A stretch of 48,391 nucleotides of DNA from Nostocoides japonicum T1-X7 (lineage in GTDB: Bacteria > Actinomycetota > Actinomycetes > Actinomycetales > Dermatophilaceae), in assembly GCF_001046855.1 (NCBI RefSeq), contig NZ_HF570958.1, positions 3,387,598 through 3,435,988 of the forward strand, read 5' to 3'. The translations under genes and the position numbers were made by a program. Of this stretch, positions 16,736-25,438 are shown in pieces; the stretch's first letter is position 1; each line of letters begins with the position of its first letter. The notes under the pieces are model-generated. The model was not told where the DNA came from and made no database searches. It worked only from the letters and a program-made list of their open reading frames with translations.

Positions 16736-17592
16736 GAGGGGTCTCCTTGCGGGTTCAGGGACGTCAAACGGGACTCCAGCAGCTGGTCTCCCGCGACAGG
16801 CTCTCCGCCGGCGCTGCCGCCCGCGGCACCGGGGGTGGTGGCCGCCGCGGGGATCGGGATGACCGGACGCCGGCCCGGCATGAGCTGGCGCCAGAACCCT
16901 CCGGACCGCGGCGGAGCGCCCATGGTGCTGGAGCTGATGATGCGCCGCTCGACGGCGCTGGTGAAGAGCGTCAGGGGGAAGGCGATGACGAAGTAGATGA
17001 TGGCGACCGTCGTGAAGACCTCCATGGGCCGGTAGGTCTGGCTGGAGAGGATGTTGCCCTGGAAGGTGACGTCGGCGACGCCGAGGGCGGAGACGAGCGA
17101 GGTGTCCTTGAACAGCGATACGTAGATCGACAGGATCGTCGGGATCTGCTGCCGGAACGCCTGGGGCACGACGATGTGGCGCAGGATCGAGATCCTGCTC
17201 AACCGCAGCATCTGGGCCGCCTCGATCTGCTCCACCGGGACCGACTGCATCCCGGCCCGGTAGGTCTCGGCCATGAAGGCCGTCATGTTCGCCGTGAGGG
17301 CGATGCAGACCGAGGGGACGGCCGGGATGGTGACGCCGAGGAAGGCGGGCAGGGCGTAGAACACCCAGAGCAGCTGGACCAGCAGCGGGGTGCAGCGGAA
17401 GACCTCGATGTATGCCTGGGCCGGCCACCGGATGATCTCGTGCTTGGACATCCGCGCGGTGGCCAGCGGGAAGCCGAGGATCGTCCCGAGGATGATCGTG
17501 ATGACCGAGACCTCGAGGGTGAGCCCCAGGCCCTTGAAGAGGGTGGGGAGCGACTGGGGAATGATGCTCCAGTCGAAGTGGTAGGACGTCAT
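16732..17592 (-). CDS. Polar amino-acid ABC transporter permease (HisM/GlnP-like)
   Basis: 286 aa. The first 230 residues are a typical HisMQ permease: an N-terminal LPTLFKGLGLTLEVSVITII helix, YIEVFRCTPLLVQLLWVFYA, a coupling region EQIEAAQMLRLSRISILRHI followed by VVPQAFRQQIPTILSIYVSL, and KDTSLVSALGVADVTFQ. About 60 extra residues at the C-terminus, rich in Gly, Ala and Pro, are not part of the family core. A single permease gene implies a homodimer. It is 33 bp downstream of the binding-protein gene. Confidence 0.9.
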   Translation of the reverse strand: MTSYHFDWSIIPQSLPTLFKGLGLTLEVSVITIILGTILGFPLATARMSKHEIIRWPAQAYIEVFRCTPLLVQLLWVFYALPAFLGVTIPAVPSVCIALTANMTAFMAETYRAGMQSVPVEQIEAAQMLRLSRISILRHIVVPQAFRQQIPTILSIYVSLFKDTSLVSALGVADVTFQGNILSSQTYRPMEVFTTVAIIYFVIAFPLTLFTSAVERRIISSSTMGAPPRSGGFWRQLMPGRRPVIPIPAAATTPGAAGGSAGGEPVAGDQLLESRLTSLNPQGDPS

Positions 17593-17625
17593 GTCGTCAT
17601 CCCTTGTCGGTGGAGGTCAGCCCCG

Positions 17626-18486
17626 TCAGGGCTTGATCTCCAGCGCACCGAGCTGGTCGACGTCCTTGTACCCCGCGGCGGCGAAGGCTCGGGCGATGCT
17701 GCCGCTGGCGACCGCGTTGTCGATGGCGATGTTGACGATCTGCAGCGACCGGGGGTCCATGGCGGTCGGGACGCCGTAGGCGACGTAGTGGACGAAGATC
17801 GCCGGGTTCGGCACGACGATGCCGTAGCCCTTCTGCTTGTTGGCCATGTCGACCGCGGTGCCCAGGTCGGCGAAGAGGGCGACGGCGCGACCGGCCTGGA
17901 CGGCGCTCATCGCGTTCTGGTAGGTGTCGACGCGCAGCTCCTTGGCCTTGATGGCCTGCAGCGCGGAGTCGAGAGCGGTGCCCTGGGCCGTGGCGATCGG
18001 CTTGCCGGTCGCGAGGATCTTGGCCGCCGTCGTCAGCTTGGTGTCCTTGGGCAGGAGGAAGACACCCGGGTAGCTCCACGAGGAGTTCGTGAACTGGATC
18101 GACAGGCCCCGCTCGACGGTCTGGTCCAGGTCGGCGGCGACGTCGTAGCGGTCGGCCTGCAGGCCGGCGACGATGCTCTGCCACGTCGTCGCGACGGTCA
18201 CCATCTTGACACCGAGCTCGTCCGCGAGATCCTGCATCGGGATGAGGTCCGCTCCGGTGCACGTGCCGTCGGACTTGACGTTGATCGTCGGCGGGGAGTC
18301 CGCACAGCCGACGCGCAGCTGGTGCGCCTTCTGGATCTTGGTGATCCAGGTGGCCTGCGACACGTCCGTGCCCCCGGCTCCACCGCCTCCCCCACCTCCC
18401 GCCATCTTGCCGCCGGCGAAGCCGGCCAGGACGACGACGAGCAGCGCCCCGATCACGGAGAAACCGATCTTGCTCGGCTTGGTCAT
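17626..18486 (-). CDS. Amino-acid-binding protein, family 3, membrane-anchored
   Basis: 286 aa. The N-terminus has a basic start and a hydrophobic helix (IGFSVIGALLVVVLAGFAGG) but no lipobox cysteine, followed by a run of seven glycines (MAGGGGGGGAGG). The protein therefore looks like a receptor held by an uncleaved helix on a flexible linker. The family-3 domain follows: LRVGCADSPPTI, GADLIPMQDLADELGVKM, and TTWQSIVAGLQADRYDVAAD. It is the first gene of the importer operon; a GntR-type operator lies about 115 bp upstream. Confidence 0.88.
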   Translation of the reverse strand: MTKPSKIGFSVIGALLVVVLAGFAGGKMAGGGGGGGAGGTDVSQATWITKIQKAHQLRVGCADSPPTINVKSDGTCTGADLIPMQDLADELGVKMVTVATTWQSIVAGLQADRYDVAADLDQTVERGLSIQFTNSSWSYPGVFLLPKDTKLTTAAKILATGKPIATAQGTALDSALQAIKAKELRVDTYQNAMSAVQAGRAVALFADLGTAVDMANKQKGYGIVVPNPAIFVHYVAYGVPTAMDPRSLQIVNIAIDNAVASGSIARAFAAAGYKDVDQLGALEIKP

Positions 18487-18787
18487 GTTGATCCTCCTGT
18501 GTGGCGGGCATTCGCTCGTGCGGGCCCGGGATGGGTGGCGGAAGGGACTCCGGCGCCAGCCGCGGTCACCGTCGCATCACGGAGTCGAGCCGCAGAGTGG
18601 TCGGTTGTATGACAACCAGCGTGGTGCTTGATCGTAGGGTCGCCCCCGTGGGGTGTCAAGAGGCGAGGGGAGTCCGGTGAGCCGGTTGTGATATAGGCCG
18701 GTCCGGCGTCGACGACAGGGCGGCACGCACCGACGTCCCGCACCGCCCGGCGATCGTGTGTCGGCTCGCGCGGGAGCCGTCGGAGGA
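18487..18787. other. Intergenic region upstream of the amino-acid importer
   Basis: About 300 bp with no supportable gene, between the importer start and the end of the PPOX gene (same strand). It carries the TTGTATGACAACC operator listed separately and must hold the importer promoter. The stretch 18622-18787 shows nothing recognisable. Confidence 0.6.
18603..18621. promoter_or_regulatory. GntR-type operator before the amino-acid importer
   Basis: GGTTGT-ATG-ACAACC (18603-18617) is a perfect 6-bp-arm dyad with 3-bp spacer, the standard shape of a FadR-subgroup site (TTGT-N3-ACAA). The 17-mer starting at 18605 (TTGTATGACAACCAGCG) differs in one base from the one at 23091-23107 in the enzyme promoter. 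The likely binder is the GntR protein encoded at 25439. Confidence 0.75.
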
Positions 18788-19168
18788 CTAGTGCTCGGTG
18801 ATGTGCTCGGGCGTCACGGCGACGATGACCCGCGGCGTCGTCGCGTTCTCCACGTAGGACTGCCCGGTGTACTTCTGAGAGAGCTCCTCGATGAGGGAGC
18901 CTTCGGGGTCCGGCTCGATCCTGGCGGTCCCGCGCACCTCGCTGTAGTGGTAGCCGTTGGCGTCCTCGAGCACGAGCACCCCGATCCGCGGGTCCCGCAA
19001 CAGGTTCCGGTGCTTGGCGCGGCCCTCGACGGTGGAGAAGACGATCTCACCGTCGCGCTCACGGACCCACACGACGGACTGCTGCGGCGAGCCGTCGGCA
19101 TTCGTCGTCGCGATGATGCCGAAGTTGCGTCCGGCGAGCAGCTCGTGAGCCTTGGGCGTCAGTTCCAT
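18788..19168 (-). CDS. PPOX-class (F420- or flavin-dependent) split-barrel protein
   Basis: 126 aa. It has a compact split-barrel core: HELLAGRNFGIIATTNADG, SVVWVRERDGEIVFSTVEGR, AKHRNLLRDPRIGVLVL and YSEVRGTARI. This matches the actinobacterial Rv1155-like PPOX family, members of which bind F420, FMN or haem and carry out small reductions. It lies 48 bp downstream of the D-amino-acid dehydrogenase-like gene on the same strand, so it may be the last gene of the hydroxyproline enzyme operon. It could also act on an unrelated cofactor. The family is sure, the reaction is not. Confidence 0.82.
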   Translation of the reverse strand: MELTPKAHELLAGRNFGIIATTNADGSPQQSVVWVRERDGEIVFSTVEGRAKHRNLLRDPRIGVLVLEDANGYHYSEVRGTARIEPDPEGSLIEELSQKYTGQSYVENATTPRVIVAVTPEHITEH

Positions 19169-19216
19169 TGCAGTGCAACCCTTCTGGTGGGGGTAGTACG
19201 TGACGGCGGTCGCCGG

Positions 19217-20503
19217 TCACGTCGGCGTCGTGGGGCGTGGCCGCATCCGCGGCCGACCGGACCTCGAGAGGAAGCGGGTGGGGGTGAACGGGGCGAGTCG
19301 CTCGGGGACGTGGCCGCTGCCGATCGCCTCGGCGATCCCCTGTCCCGTGGCGGGTCCGAGGGTCACACCCAGCATCCCGTGACCGGCCGCCACCCACGCG
19401 TTGTCCCACCCGGGAAGACGACCGATGACCGGCAGCCCATCCGGCGTCATCGGCCGTATGCCGGCCCACGGCTCGGTGTGCTCGACGCTCCCGGGCTGCC
19501 ACCCGGCGAAGTACCGCGAGGGCGCCGCCTGGATCGCGCGGACACGCAGGGGGTTGACCTCGTGGTCCAACCCCGCGAACTCCATGGTCCCGGCGAGCCG
19601 CAGGCGGCCGTCCAGCGGTGTGACGGCGACCTTGGCGTCGGCGAGGTTGATCGAGCACGAGACCTGGACCGGTGCGGGCAGATAGTCGAGGCTGTAGCCC
19701 TTTCCGGGCCGGATCGGGAGACGCACGCCGATGCTGCGGGCCAGTGGCGTGGTGTGGGCTCCCGCGGCGAGGAGGAACTCCTCGCCCTCGACGACACCGG
19801 TCGTCGTCTCGACGGCGCGGACCCTCGTGTCCCCGCGGATGCGGATCACCGCGGCGTGGTCGACGAGCTTGACGCCGAGCTCGGCACACCGGTCGACAAG
19901 CCCCGTCATGAGGGTGTCGGGACGCAGGTGCCGGTCGTGGGGGAAGTAGACCCCGCCGGCGAGCGACGGAAGCAACGCGGGCTCCCGCTCGGTCAGCTCC
20001 CGGCCGGTGAGCACCTCCGGCTCCATGCCGTACTCCGTCGGCGTCGCGAGATCGGCCACCCGGTGGGCGAGCCCGTGCTCGTCGGCATACACCGACAGAT
20101 AGCCCTGCCGGTGCATCTCGAACCGCACGCCGTCCGCGGCATACGCGTCGAGAAGGTCCATGGCGTGCTCGCAGAGGAGCAGGTTCGCCCGGAAGGCGGC
20201 ATCGAAGTCGGCGGCATTGCACCGGCTCGCCATGGCGAGCATGAACCGGGCCACGTCCGGCCGGAGGGAGGGGCGGACGTAGAGCGGGCTGTCCCGGTGC
20301 AGCATCCATCTCAGGGCTTTCAGGACCATGCCCGGGGCCGGCACCGGCGCGGCATCGGAGGGCACGACGTAGCCCGCGTTGCCGTGCGAGGCGCCGGCCC
20401 CGAAGGCTCCCGCGTCGACGAGGGTCACCTCGTGACCGTCCTTCAACAGGTGGTAGGCGCTCGTCAACCCGATGACGCCGCCACCGACGACGACAACCCT
20501 CAT
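19217..20503 (-). CDS. DAO/DadA-family FAD oxidoreductase, probable cis-4-hydroxy-D-proline dehydrogenase
   Basis: 428 aa from the ATG at 20503, which places the FAD motif at the very start (MRVVVVGGGVIGLTSAYHLL); a GTG at 20536 would add 11 residues. It has GASHGNAGYVVPSD, typical of DadA-type enzymes, and the C-terminal WAGIRPMTPDGLPVIGRLPG and AAGHGMLGVTLGPATG segments. In bacterial hydroxyproline catabolism an FAD enzyme of this family oxidises cis-4-hydroxy-D-proline to 1-pyrroline-4-hydroxy-2-carboxylate. The substrate call depends on its neighbours (epimerases, deaminase, aldehyde dehydrogenase). It starts 14 bp after the aldehyde dehydrogenase stop. Confidence 0.87.
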   Translation of the reverse strand: MRVVVVGGGVIGLTSAYHLLKDGHEVTLVDAGAFGAGASHGNAGYVVPSDAAPVPAPGMVLKALRWMLHRDSPLYVRPSLRPDVARFMLAMASRCNAADFDAAFRANLLLCEHAMDLLDAYAADGVRFEMHRQGYLSVYADEHGLAHRVADLATPTEYGMEPEVLTGRELTEREPALLPSLAGGVYFPHDRHLRPDTLMTGLVDRCAELGVKLVDHAAVIRIRGDTRVRAVETTTGVVEGEEFLLAAGAHTTPLARSIGVRLPIRPGKGYSLDYLPAPVQVSCSINLADAKVAVTPLDGRLRLAGTMEFAGLDHEVNPLRVRAIQAAPSRYFAGWQPGSVEHTEPWAGIRPMTPDGLPVIGRLPGWDNAWVAAGHGMLGVTLGPATGQGIAEAIGSGHVPERLAPFTPTRFLSRSGRPRMRPRPTTPT

Positions 20504-20516
20504 GACGGGAGAGTCT

Positions 20517-22016
20517 TCACTGCCCGCCTGTGTCACCGGTGAAGATGGTCCGGTGCCACTCGCGTCGGGGCCGGCCGGTGATGTCGACCATGACGTGCTT
20601 CACGGTGGTGTACTCCTCGAACGCGTAGCTGCTCATGTCCTTGCCGAAGCCGGAGCCCTTCACGCCACCGTGCGGCATCTCGCTGGCCAGGGCGATGTGG
20701 TCGTTGATCCACACGGTGCCGGCCTCGATCTCCCGGCTCGCCCGCAGCCCGCGCTGCAGGTCGCGTGTCCACGCCGAGGCGGCGAGGCCGAACTCGACGT
20801 CGTTGGCCAGGTCGATGCCCTCGTCGTCGCCGTCGAAGGGCAGGACGACGAGGACGGGGCCGAAGACCTCGCGCTGCACGATCTCCGACCGCTGGTCGAC
20901 GTCGGTGATGAGCGTCGGCGAGTAGAAGGCTCCGCGCGTCAGGTCGGTGCCGTCGTAACCGGTCGTCGGAGCCGCGCCGCCGCAGACGACCTTCCCACCG
21001 TCGGCCTCGGCCCGCCGCACGAATCCGTCGACGCGCTCCTGCTGGCGGCGGGAGCTGAGCGAGCCGAGGTCGGTCTCCATGGACGTCGGGTCCCCGGTCC
21101 GGACGGTCGCGAGGACGTCGGCGACCCCACGGACGAAGTCGTCGTACAGCGGGCGCTGGACGTACGCGCGCGTGGCCGCCGTGCAGTCCTGCCCCGCGTT
21201 GATGAGCGCGCCGGCGACGGCCCCGTGGACGGCGCCCTCGAGGTCGGCGTCGTCGAAGACGACGAGCGGCGCCTTGCCGCCGAGCTCGAGGTGGATCCGC
21301 TTGGCGCGGTGGGAGATCAGGCCCATGATGTGCCGTCCGACGGCGGTGGAGCCGGTGAAGGACACCATCCGGACGGTGTCGTGCGTGACGAGGGCCTCGC
21401 CGGTCGTGGCGCCGGCCCCGGTGACGACGTTGACGACCCCGTCGGGGATGCCTGCGTCGGTGCACGCCTGGGCCAGGGCGATCGTCGTCGTCGGGGTGAT
21501 CTCGGCCGGCTTCACGACGATGGTGTTGCCGGCGGCGATCGCGGGCAGGATCTTCCACGCGGCCATCTGCAGCGGGTAGTTCCACGGGGCGATCGAGCCG
21601 ACGACGCCGATCGGCTCACGCCGGATCATCGAGGTGTGCGTCGGCAGGTACTCCGCCGCCGCCTTGCCCTCGAGGGCCCGGGCCGCCCCGGCGAAGAACG
21701 AGACGTTGTCGATGGTGCCCGGCACGTCGAACTCGGTAGCGAGCCGGATCGGCTTGCCCGTCTGGGCCGTCTCGTCCGCGGCGATCCGGCCGGAGCGCTC
21801 CCGCAGGATCGCCGCGACGCGGTGCATCGCGTCGGACCGGTCGGCCGGAGAGGCGCGCGACCACTCCCGGAAGGCCTCGGCGGCGGCCGCCACGGCCGTC
21901 TCGACGTCGGCGGGCGTCGCCTCGGGATAGGCGGCGATCACCTCGCCGGTCGCCGGGTTGACGACCTGCTGCTCGGGGCCGGAGCCGTCCGCGGGCCTTC
22001 CGTTGATGAACTGCAC
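20517..22016 (-). CDS. NAD(P)-dependent aldehyde dehydrogenase, probable 2-oxoglutarate-semialdehyde dehydrogenase
   Basis: 499 aa from a GTG at 22016 with AAGGAG 5 bp upstream. Catalytic residues are present: N145 in APWNYPLQ, E244 in HLELGGKAP and the nucleophile C278 in NAGQDCTA, with the GSTAVG cofactor loop. By sequence it is close to the gamma-aminobutyraldehyde dehydrogenase group (C-terminal KDMSSYAFEEYTTVKHVM), so GABA metabolism is the alternative. By context it would carry out the last step of hydroxyproline breakdown, 2-oxoglutarate semialdehyde to 2-oxoglutarate. It sits between the deaminase and the flavoprotein genes. Confidence 0.88.
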   Translation of the reverse strand: MQFINGRPADGSGPEQQVVNPATGEVIAAYPEATPADVETAVAAAAEAFREWSRASPADRSDAMHRVAAILRERSGRIAADETAQTGKPIRLATEFDVPGTIDNVSFFAGAARALEGKAAAEYLPTHTSMIRREPIGVVGSIAPWNYPLQMAAWKILPAIAAGNTIVVKPAEITPTTTIALAQACTDAGIPDGVVNVVTGAGATTGEALVTHDTVRMVSFTGSTAVGRHIMGLISHRAKRIHLELGGKAPLVVFDDADLEGAVHGAVAGALINAGQDCTAATRAYVQRPLYDDFVRGVADVLATVRTGDPTSMETDLGSLSSRRQQERVDGFVRRAEADGGKVVCGGAAPTTGYDGTDLTRGAFYSPTLITDVDQRSEIVQREVFGPVLVVLPFDGDDEGIDLANDVEFGLAASAWTRDLQRGLRASREIEAGTVWINDHIALASEMPHGGVKGSGFGKDMSSYAFEEYTTVKHVMVDITGRPRREWHRTIFTGDTGGQ

Positions 22017-22135
22017 GGGTTCTCCTTCCGGCCGGCGCGGGGCCGGTGGTCCGGGGTGGTGAGTGGGTATGCCGAGGGGACCCACCGGCGGTGCGGTCCC
22101 GGCGGGGTCGGGCTGGGGCGGTCGGGACCGGACCG

Positions 22136-23056
22136 TCAGCCGACGGACGCGAGACCCTCGACCGGGAGGCCGAGCTCCGCGAGAAGGGGCCGGACCTCGG
22201 CCAGGGCCTCGTCGGTCGGCTCCTGGAAGGGGCTGCGGACCGGTCCGACCTGGACGCCGAGGAGCCGTGTCGCGGCCTTGACGCGGGCCGTGTAGGACTC
22301 CTCGTCGAGCCAGTTCACGACGGGGACGAGGCGGGACCACAGGCTGCGGGCCGCGTCGAGATCGCCCTTCACGGAGATCGTCTCGAACAGCTCGACGGCG
22401 AGCTCGGGGAAGATGTTGGCGGCACCCCAGACCGAGGCCTTGAGGCCGTAGGACAGGCCGAAGTAGGTGAGGATGTCCCACCCGTTGCAGACCTGGAGCC
22501 GGTCGCCGTACCGTTCCTGGACCGCGGTGAGCGCGCCCGCGTCGCCGCCGGAGTCCTTGATCGACGCGACGCCCGGGATGGAGGCCAGCTCGCCGATCTC
22601 GTCGGGCGTGAGCTGCTGACCGGTCACGCCGGGGATGTGGTAGATCATGACCGGGATGTCGATCGACTCCGCGACCGCCGTGAAGTACGCCTTCAGCTCC
22701 CGGAAGGAGAGCCCGTCGTAGAAGGGCGGCACGACCATGACCCCGGCGGCGCCGACCTGCTCCGCGTGGCGGCTGAGCGCGACGGCCTCCCCCGCGGTCA
22801 GGGCGCCGGTCTGGGCGATGACCGGAACACGTCCGGCAGCGGCCTCGACGACCGTCTCGTGGAGCAGCCTGCGCTCGTCGTGGCTCAGGGCGGCGAACTC
22901 GCCGGTGGAGCCACCGGGAATGAGGCCGCCGACCCCGGCGTCGACGAGGCGGTTGGTGAGCGCGGCGAGGGCGGTCGTGTCGATGGCCGACCCGTCCTCG
23001 GTGAAGGGCGTCAACATGGCGGGCAGGATGCCCCGCAGTTCCAGTGTGGTGGTCAC
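22136..23056 (-). CDS. DapA-family lyase, probable 1-pyrroline-4-hydroxy-2-carboxylate deaminase
   Basis: 306 aa, an (alpha/beta)8 class I aldolase-type enzyme. It has the GGSTGE carboxylate-binding loop (48-53), Y139 in VMIYHIPG and the Schiff-base K167 in ASIKDSGGD. Dihydrodipicolinate synthase is the best-known member, but the relatives in hydroxyproline operons deaminate 1-pyrroline-4-hydroxy-2-carboxylate to 2-oxoglutarate semialdehyde. The gene is divergent from the epimerase genes and followed by the aldehyde dehydrogenase, which fits that role far better than lysine synthesis. A GntR-type operator lies in its promoter. Confidence 0.88.
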   Translation of the reverse strand: MTTTLELRGILPAMLTPFTEDGSAIDTTALAALTNRLVDAGVGGLIPGGSTGEFAALSHDERRLLHETVVEAAAGRVPVIAQTGALTAGEAVALSRHAEQVGAAGVMVVPPFYDGLSFRELKAYFTAVAESIDIPVMIYHIPGVTGQQLTPDEIGELASIPGVASIKDSGGDAGALTAVQERYGDRLQVCNGWDILTYFGLSYGLKASVWGAANIFPELAVELFETISVKGDLDAARSLWSRLVPVVNWLDEESYTARVKAATRLLGVQVGPVRSPFQEPTDEALAEVRPLLAELGLPVEGLASVG

Positions 23057-23090
23057 TGAGATTCTCCCGACGTTCGATGGCTTGAGTCGC

Positions 23091-23107
23091 TTGTATTACA
23101 ACCAGCG
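23091..23107. promoter_or_regulatory. GntR-type operator in the divergent hydroxyproline promoter
   Basis: TTGTATTACAACCAGCG contains the dyad TTGT-ATT-ACAA and matches 16 of 17 bases of the site at 18605-18621. It lies 35 bp upstream of the deaminase gene and 70 bp upstream of the first epimerase gene, so one protein bound here could control both directions. Confidence 0.75.
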
Positions 23108-23176
23108 GAATGCCAAAGTAGGACTCGCCGCCGGACCTGTCAAGAGGCCTTCCACGTCGGACCAAGGAGATCGCTC

Positions 23177-24191
23177 GTGCACGCTGACCACCTCTTCGCG
23201 GTGCTGGACGTCCACGCGGGCGGCGCGCCGTCGCGGATCGTCCGCTCCGGTCTCCCCCGCATCCCGGGCGCCACGATGATGGACAGGATGCAGGGGTTCG
23301 CCGCCCGTCACGACTGGATCCGCAAGGCCCTCGTCCTCGAGCCGCGGGGCAAGGAGATGACGAGCGTCGTCGTCCTCACCGAGCCGGTCCACCCGGATGC
23401 GCACGTCGGTGCCTTCTTCATGGAGGCCCACGGATACCTCCCCATGTGCGGCAGCGACACGATCGCCACGGCGACGGCGCTCATCGAGACCGGACAGGTG
23501 CCCGCGACCGGGCCGGAGACCGTCGTGCGGATCGACACCCCCGCGGGCCTCATCGAGGCGACGGCGCACCTCGATCCGGACGGTCGCGTCGCGTCGGTGA
23601 CGTTCGTCAACGCACCCGGGTTCTGCGCCGTGTCGCAGGAGCCGCTCGAGGTTCCCGGGCTCGGACGCGTCGTCGTCGACGTGGCATACGGCGGGAACTT
23701 CTACGTCATCGCGGATGCGAGCCGGCTCGGCCTGGCCTTCGACCCGCTGCGCACCCGCCCGCTCGTCACGGCGGCGCACTCGCTCCGGGAGGCGGCGAAC
23801 GCCGCTCTTCCCGTCCGCCACCCGACGATCCCGGAGATCGCCGGGATCACCCACGTCCAGCTCTTCTGGCCCCCCGAGCGCGAGGGCGGGCCGACGCGCA
23901 TCGTCGTCGTCATCCCGACCGGCGGCGTCGACAGGTCCCCGTGCGGCACCGGCACGACCGCCAAGGTGGCCACCCTCTTCGCGCGCGGCGAGCTGGAGCT
24001 CGGGCAGGCCTTCACCCATGAGAGCCTCACCGGTGCCCGGTTCACCGGTCGCCCCCTCGAGCCGACCCTCGTCGGCGACACCCCCGCGTGCCGGGTGTCC
24101 ATCACCGACCGGCACCGCCTCCGTCGTGGCCGACGCCACGATCTTCGTCGACCGCCGCGACGCGCTGGCCGAGGGGTTCCTCCTCGCCTGA
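23177..24191 (+). CDS. Proline racemase family, Cys/Cys type: probable 4-hydroxyproline 2-epimerase, with a frameshift near the end
   Basis: GTG start with AAGGAGA 6 bp upstream. Both catalytic cysteines are present: C91 in LPMCGSDTIA and C256 in VDRSPCGTGT, as in proline racemases and 4-hydroxyproline epimerases. These enzymes invert the alpha carbon of trans-4-hydroxy-L-proline. The reading frame is open to 24400, well into the next gene, but the last sensible family sequence in it is CRVSITD (about 24109). The normal ending (GTASVVADATIFVDRRDALA, stop at 24191) is in the +1 frame, so there is one base too many around 24107-24112. Either this is a sequencing error or the tail is changed by a real mutation. 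The active-site half is intact. Confidence 0.82.
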
Positions 24192-24246
24192 CCGACACCG
24201 CCTCGGATCGCACCCACCGGACATCACCCCCAGAGAGGACCGCGAC

Positions 24247-25314
24247 ATGCGCTGGAACCGAACCATCACCGTCGTCGACTGCCACGCCGAGGGCGAGAGC
24301 GGCCAGGTCGTCGTGGGCGGGGTGCCCCACGTCCCGGGCGACACCGTCTTCGACAAGCGCCTGCACCTGCAGAACCACGTCGACGACCTGCGACGGATGA
24401 TCCTCTTCGAGCCGCGCGGCGCGGCCCACCACAACGCCAACGTCCTCGTCGCACCCGGCGACCCCCGCGCCCAGATGGGCTACGTCATCCTCGAGTCCAC
24501 CGAGTATCCGGCCATGTCCGGCTCGAACACGATGTGCGTCGCGACCGTCCTCCTCGAGACGGGCATCCTCCCGATGACCGAGCCGGTCACCGAGCTGACG
24601 CTGGAGTCCCCCGCGGGCCTCATCACCGTCACCTGCGACTGCAAGGACGGCAAGGTGACCCGCGCCCGCCTCGTCAACCAGCCGGCCTTCGCCTACCACC
24701 TCGACATCCCGGTGACCGTTCCCGACCTCGGCGAGGTCGTCGTCGACATCGTCTACGGCGGGATGACCTACGTCATCGTCGACGTCGACAGGCTGGGGTT
24801 GGAGATCCACCCCGCCAAGGCCCGGGAGCTGTGCACCGTCGGCGAGGCGGTCAAGCGGGCCGCGGCCCGGCAGATCGACGTCGTCCACCCCGACAACCCC
24901 GAGATCCCCGGCATCACCAACATCGTCCTCGCCGGTCCCCTGCGTCGCGAGGGCGACGAGCTGCACGCCCGGAACACCGTCGTCGTCTCCCCCGGGCGCT
25001 GCGACCGGTCACCGTGCGGCACCGGAACGTCGGCCCGGCTCGCCCAGCTGCACGCCAAGGGGCTCATCGAGGTCGGCCAGCGGTTCGTCCACACCTCGAT
25101 CACCGGGACGATGTTCGACAGCCACATCGTCTCGACGACGACCGTCGGTCCCTACGACGCCGTCGTCCCGTCCATCGCCGGGCAGGCCTGGATCACCGGG
25201 ATCTACCAGATGGGGATGGACCCGACCGACCCCTTCCAGCGTGGCTTCACCCTCGCCGACACCTGGATGCGGCAGATCGACGACTTGGGGCCCGTCCACT
25301 CGGCCGCCGAGTGA
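24247..25314 (+). CDS. Proline racemase family, Ser/Cys type
   Basis: 355 aa, ATG with GAGAGGA upstream. It is a paralogue of the preceding gene, but the first catalytic position is serine (S91 in PAMSGSNTMC, the exact equivalent of C91 next door) while the second is cysteine (C257 in CDRSPCGTGT). Family studies describe Ser/Cys members acting as epimerases on 3- or 4-hydroxyprolines, distinct from Cys/Thr dehydratases. It may therefore handle another hydroxyproline isomer, or it may be the working copy if the frameshifted gene is impaired. It is 55 bp downstream of that gene and precedes the GntR gene. Confidence 0.88.
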   Translation: MRWNRTITVVDCHAEGESGQVVVGGVPHVPGDTVFDKRLHLQNHVDDLRRMILFEPRGAAHHNANVLVAPGDPRAQMGYVILESTEYPAMSGSNTMCVATVLLETGILPMTEPVTELTLESPAGLITVTCDCKDGKVTRARLVNQPAFAYHLDIPVTVPDLGEVVVDIVYGGMTYVIVDVDRLGLEIHPAKARELCTVGEAVKRAAARQIDVVHPDNPEIPGITNIVLAGPLRREGDELHARNTVVVSPGRCDRSPCGTGTSARLAQLHAKGLIEVGQRFVHTSITGTMFDSHIVSTTTVGPYDAVVPSIAGQAWITGIYQMGMDPTDPFQRGFTLADTWMRQIDDLGPVHSAAE

Positions 25315-25438
25315 GCCGGCCGCCGTCGCGCCCGACCTGGGAGCCCGGCCGGCCGGTGCCGACGGCCCGGAGTCGGTGCGCACGGCCCGAGTACAGTCGG
25401 GGCGTCGTGGCATACACACAGCACTTAGGGGGTGTCTC

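Noticed and set aside
22017..22135. A small gene between the aldehyde dehydrogenase and the deaminase
   Set aside because: No open frame with a ribosome site; the gap is G-rich and holds one GGTATGCC only.
25315..25438. A third copy of the TTGT-N3-ACAA operator before the GntR gene itself
   Set aside because: Only TGGCATACACACAG is present; the arms do not match.
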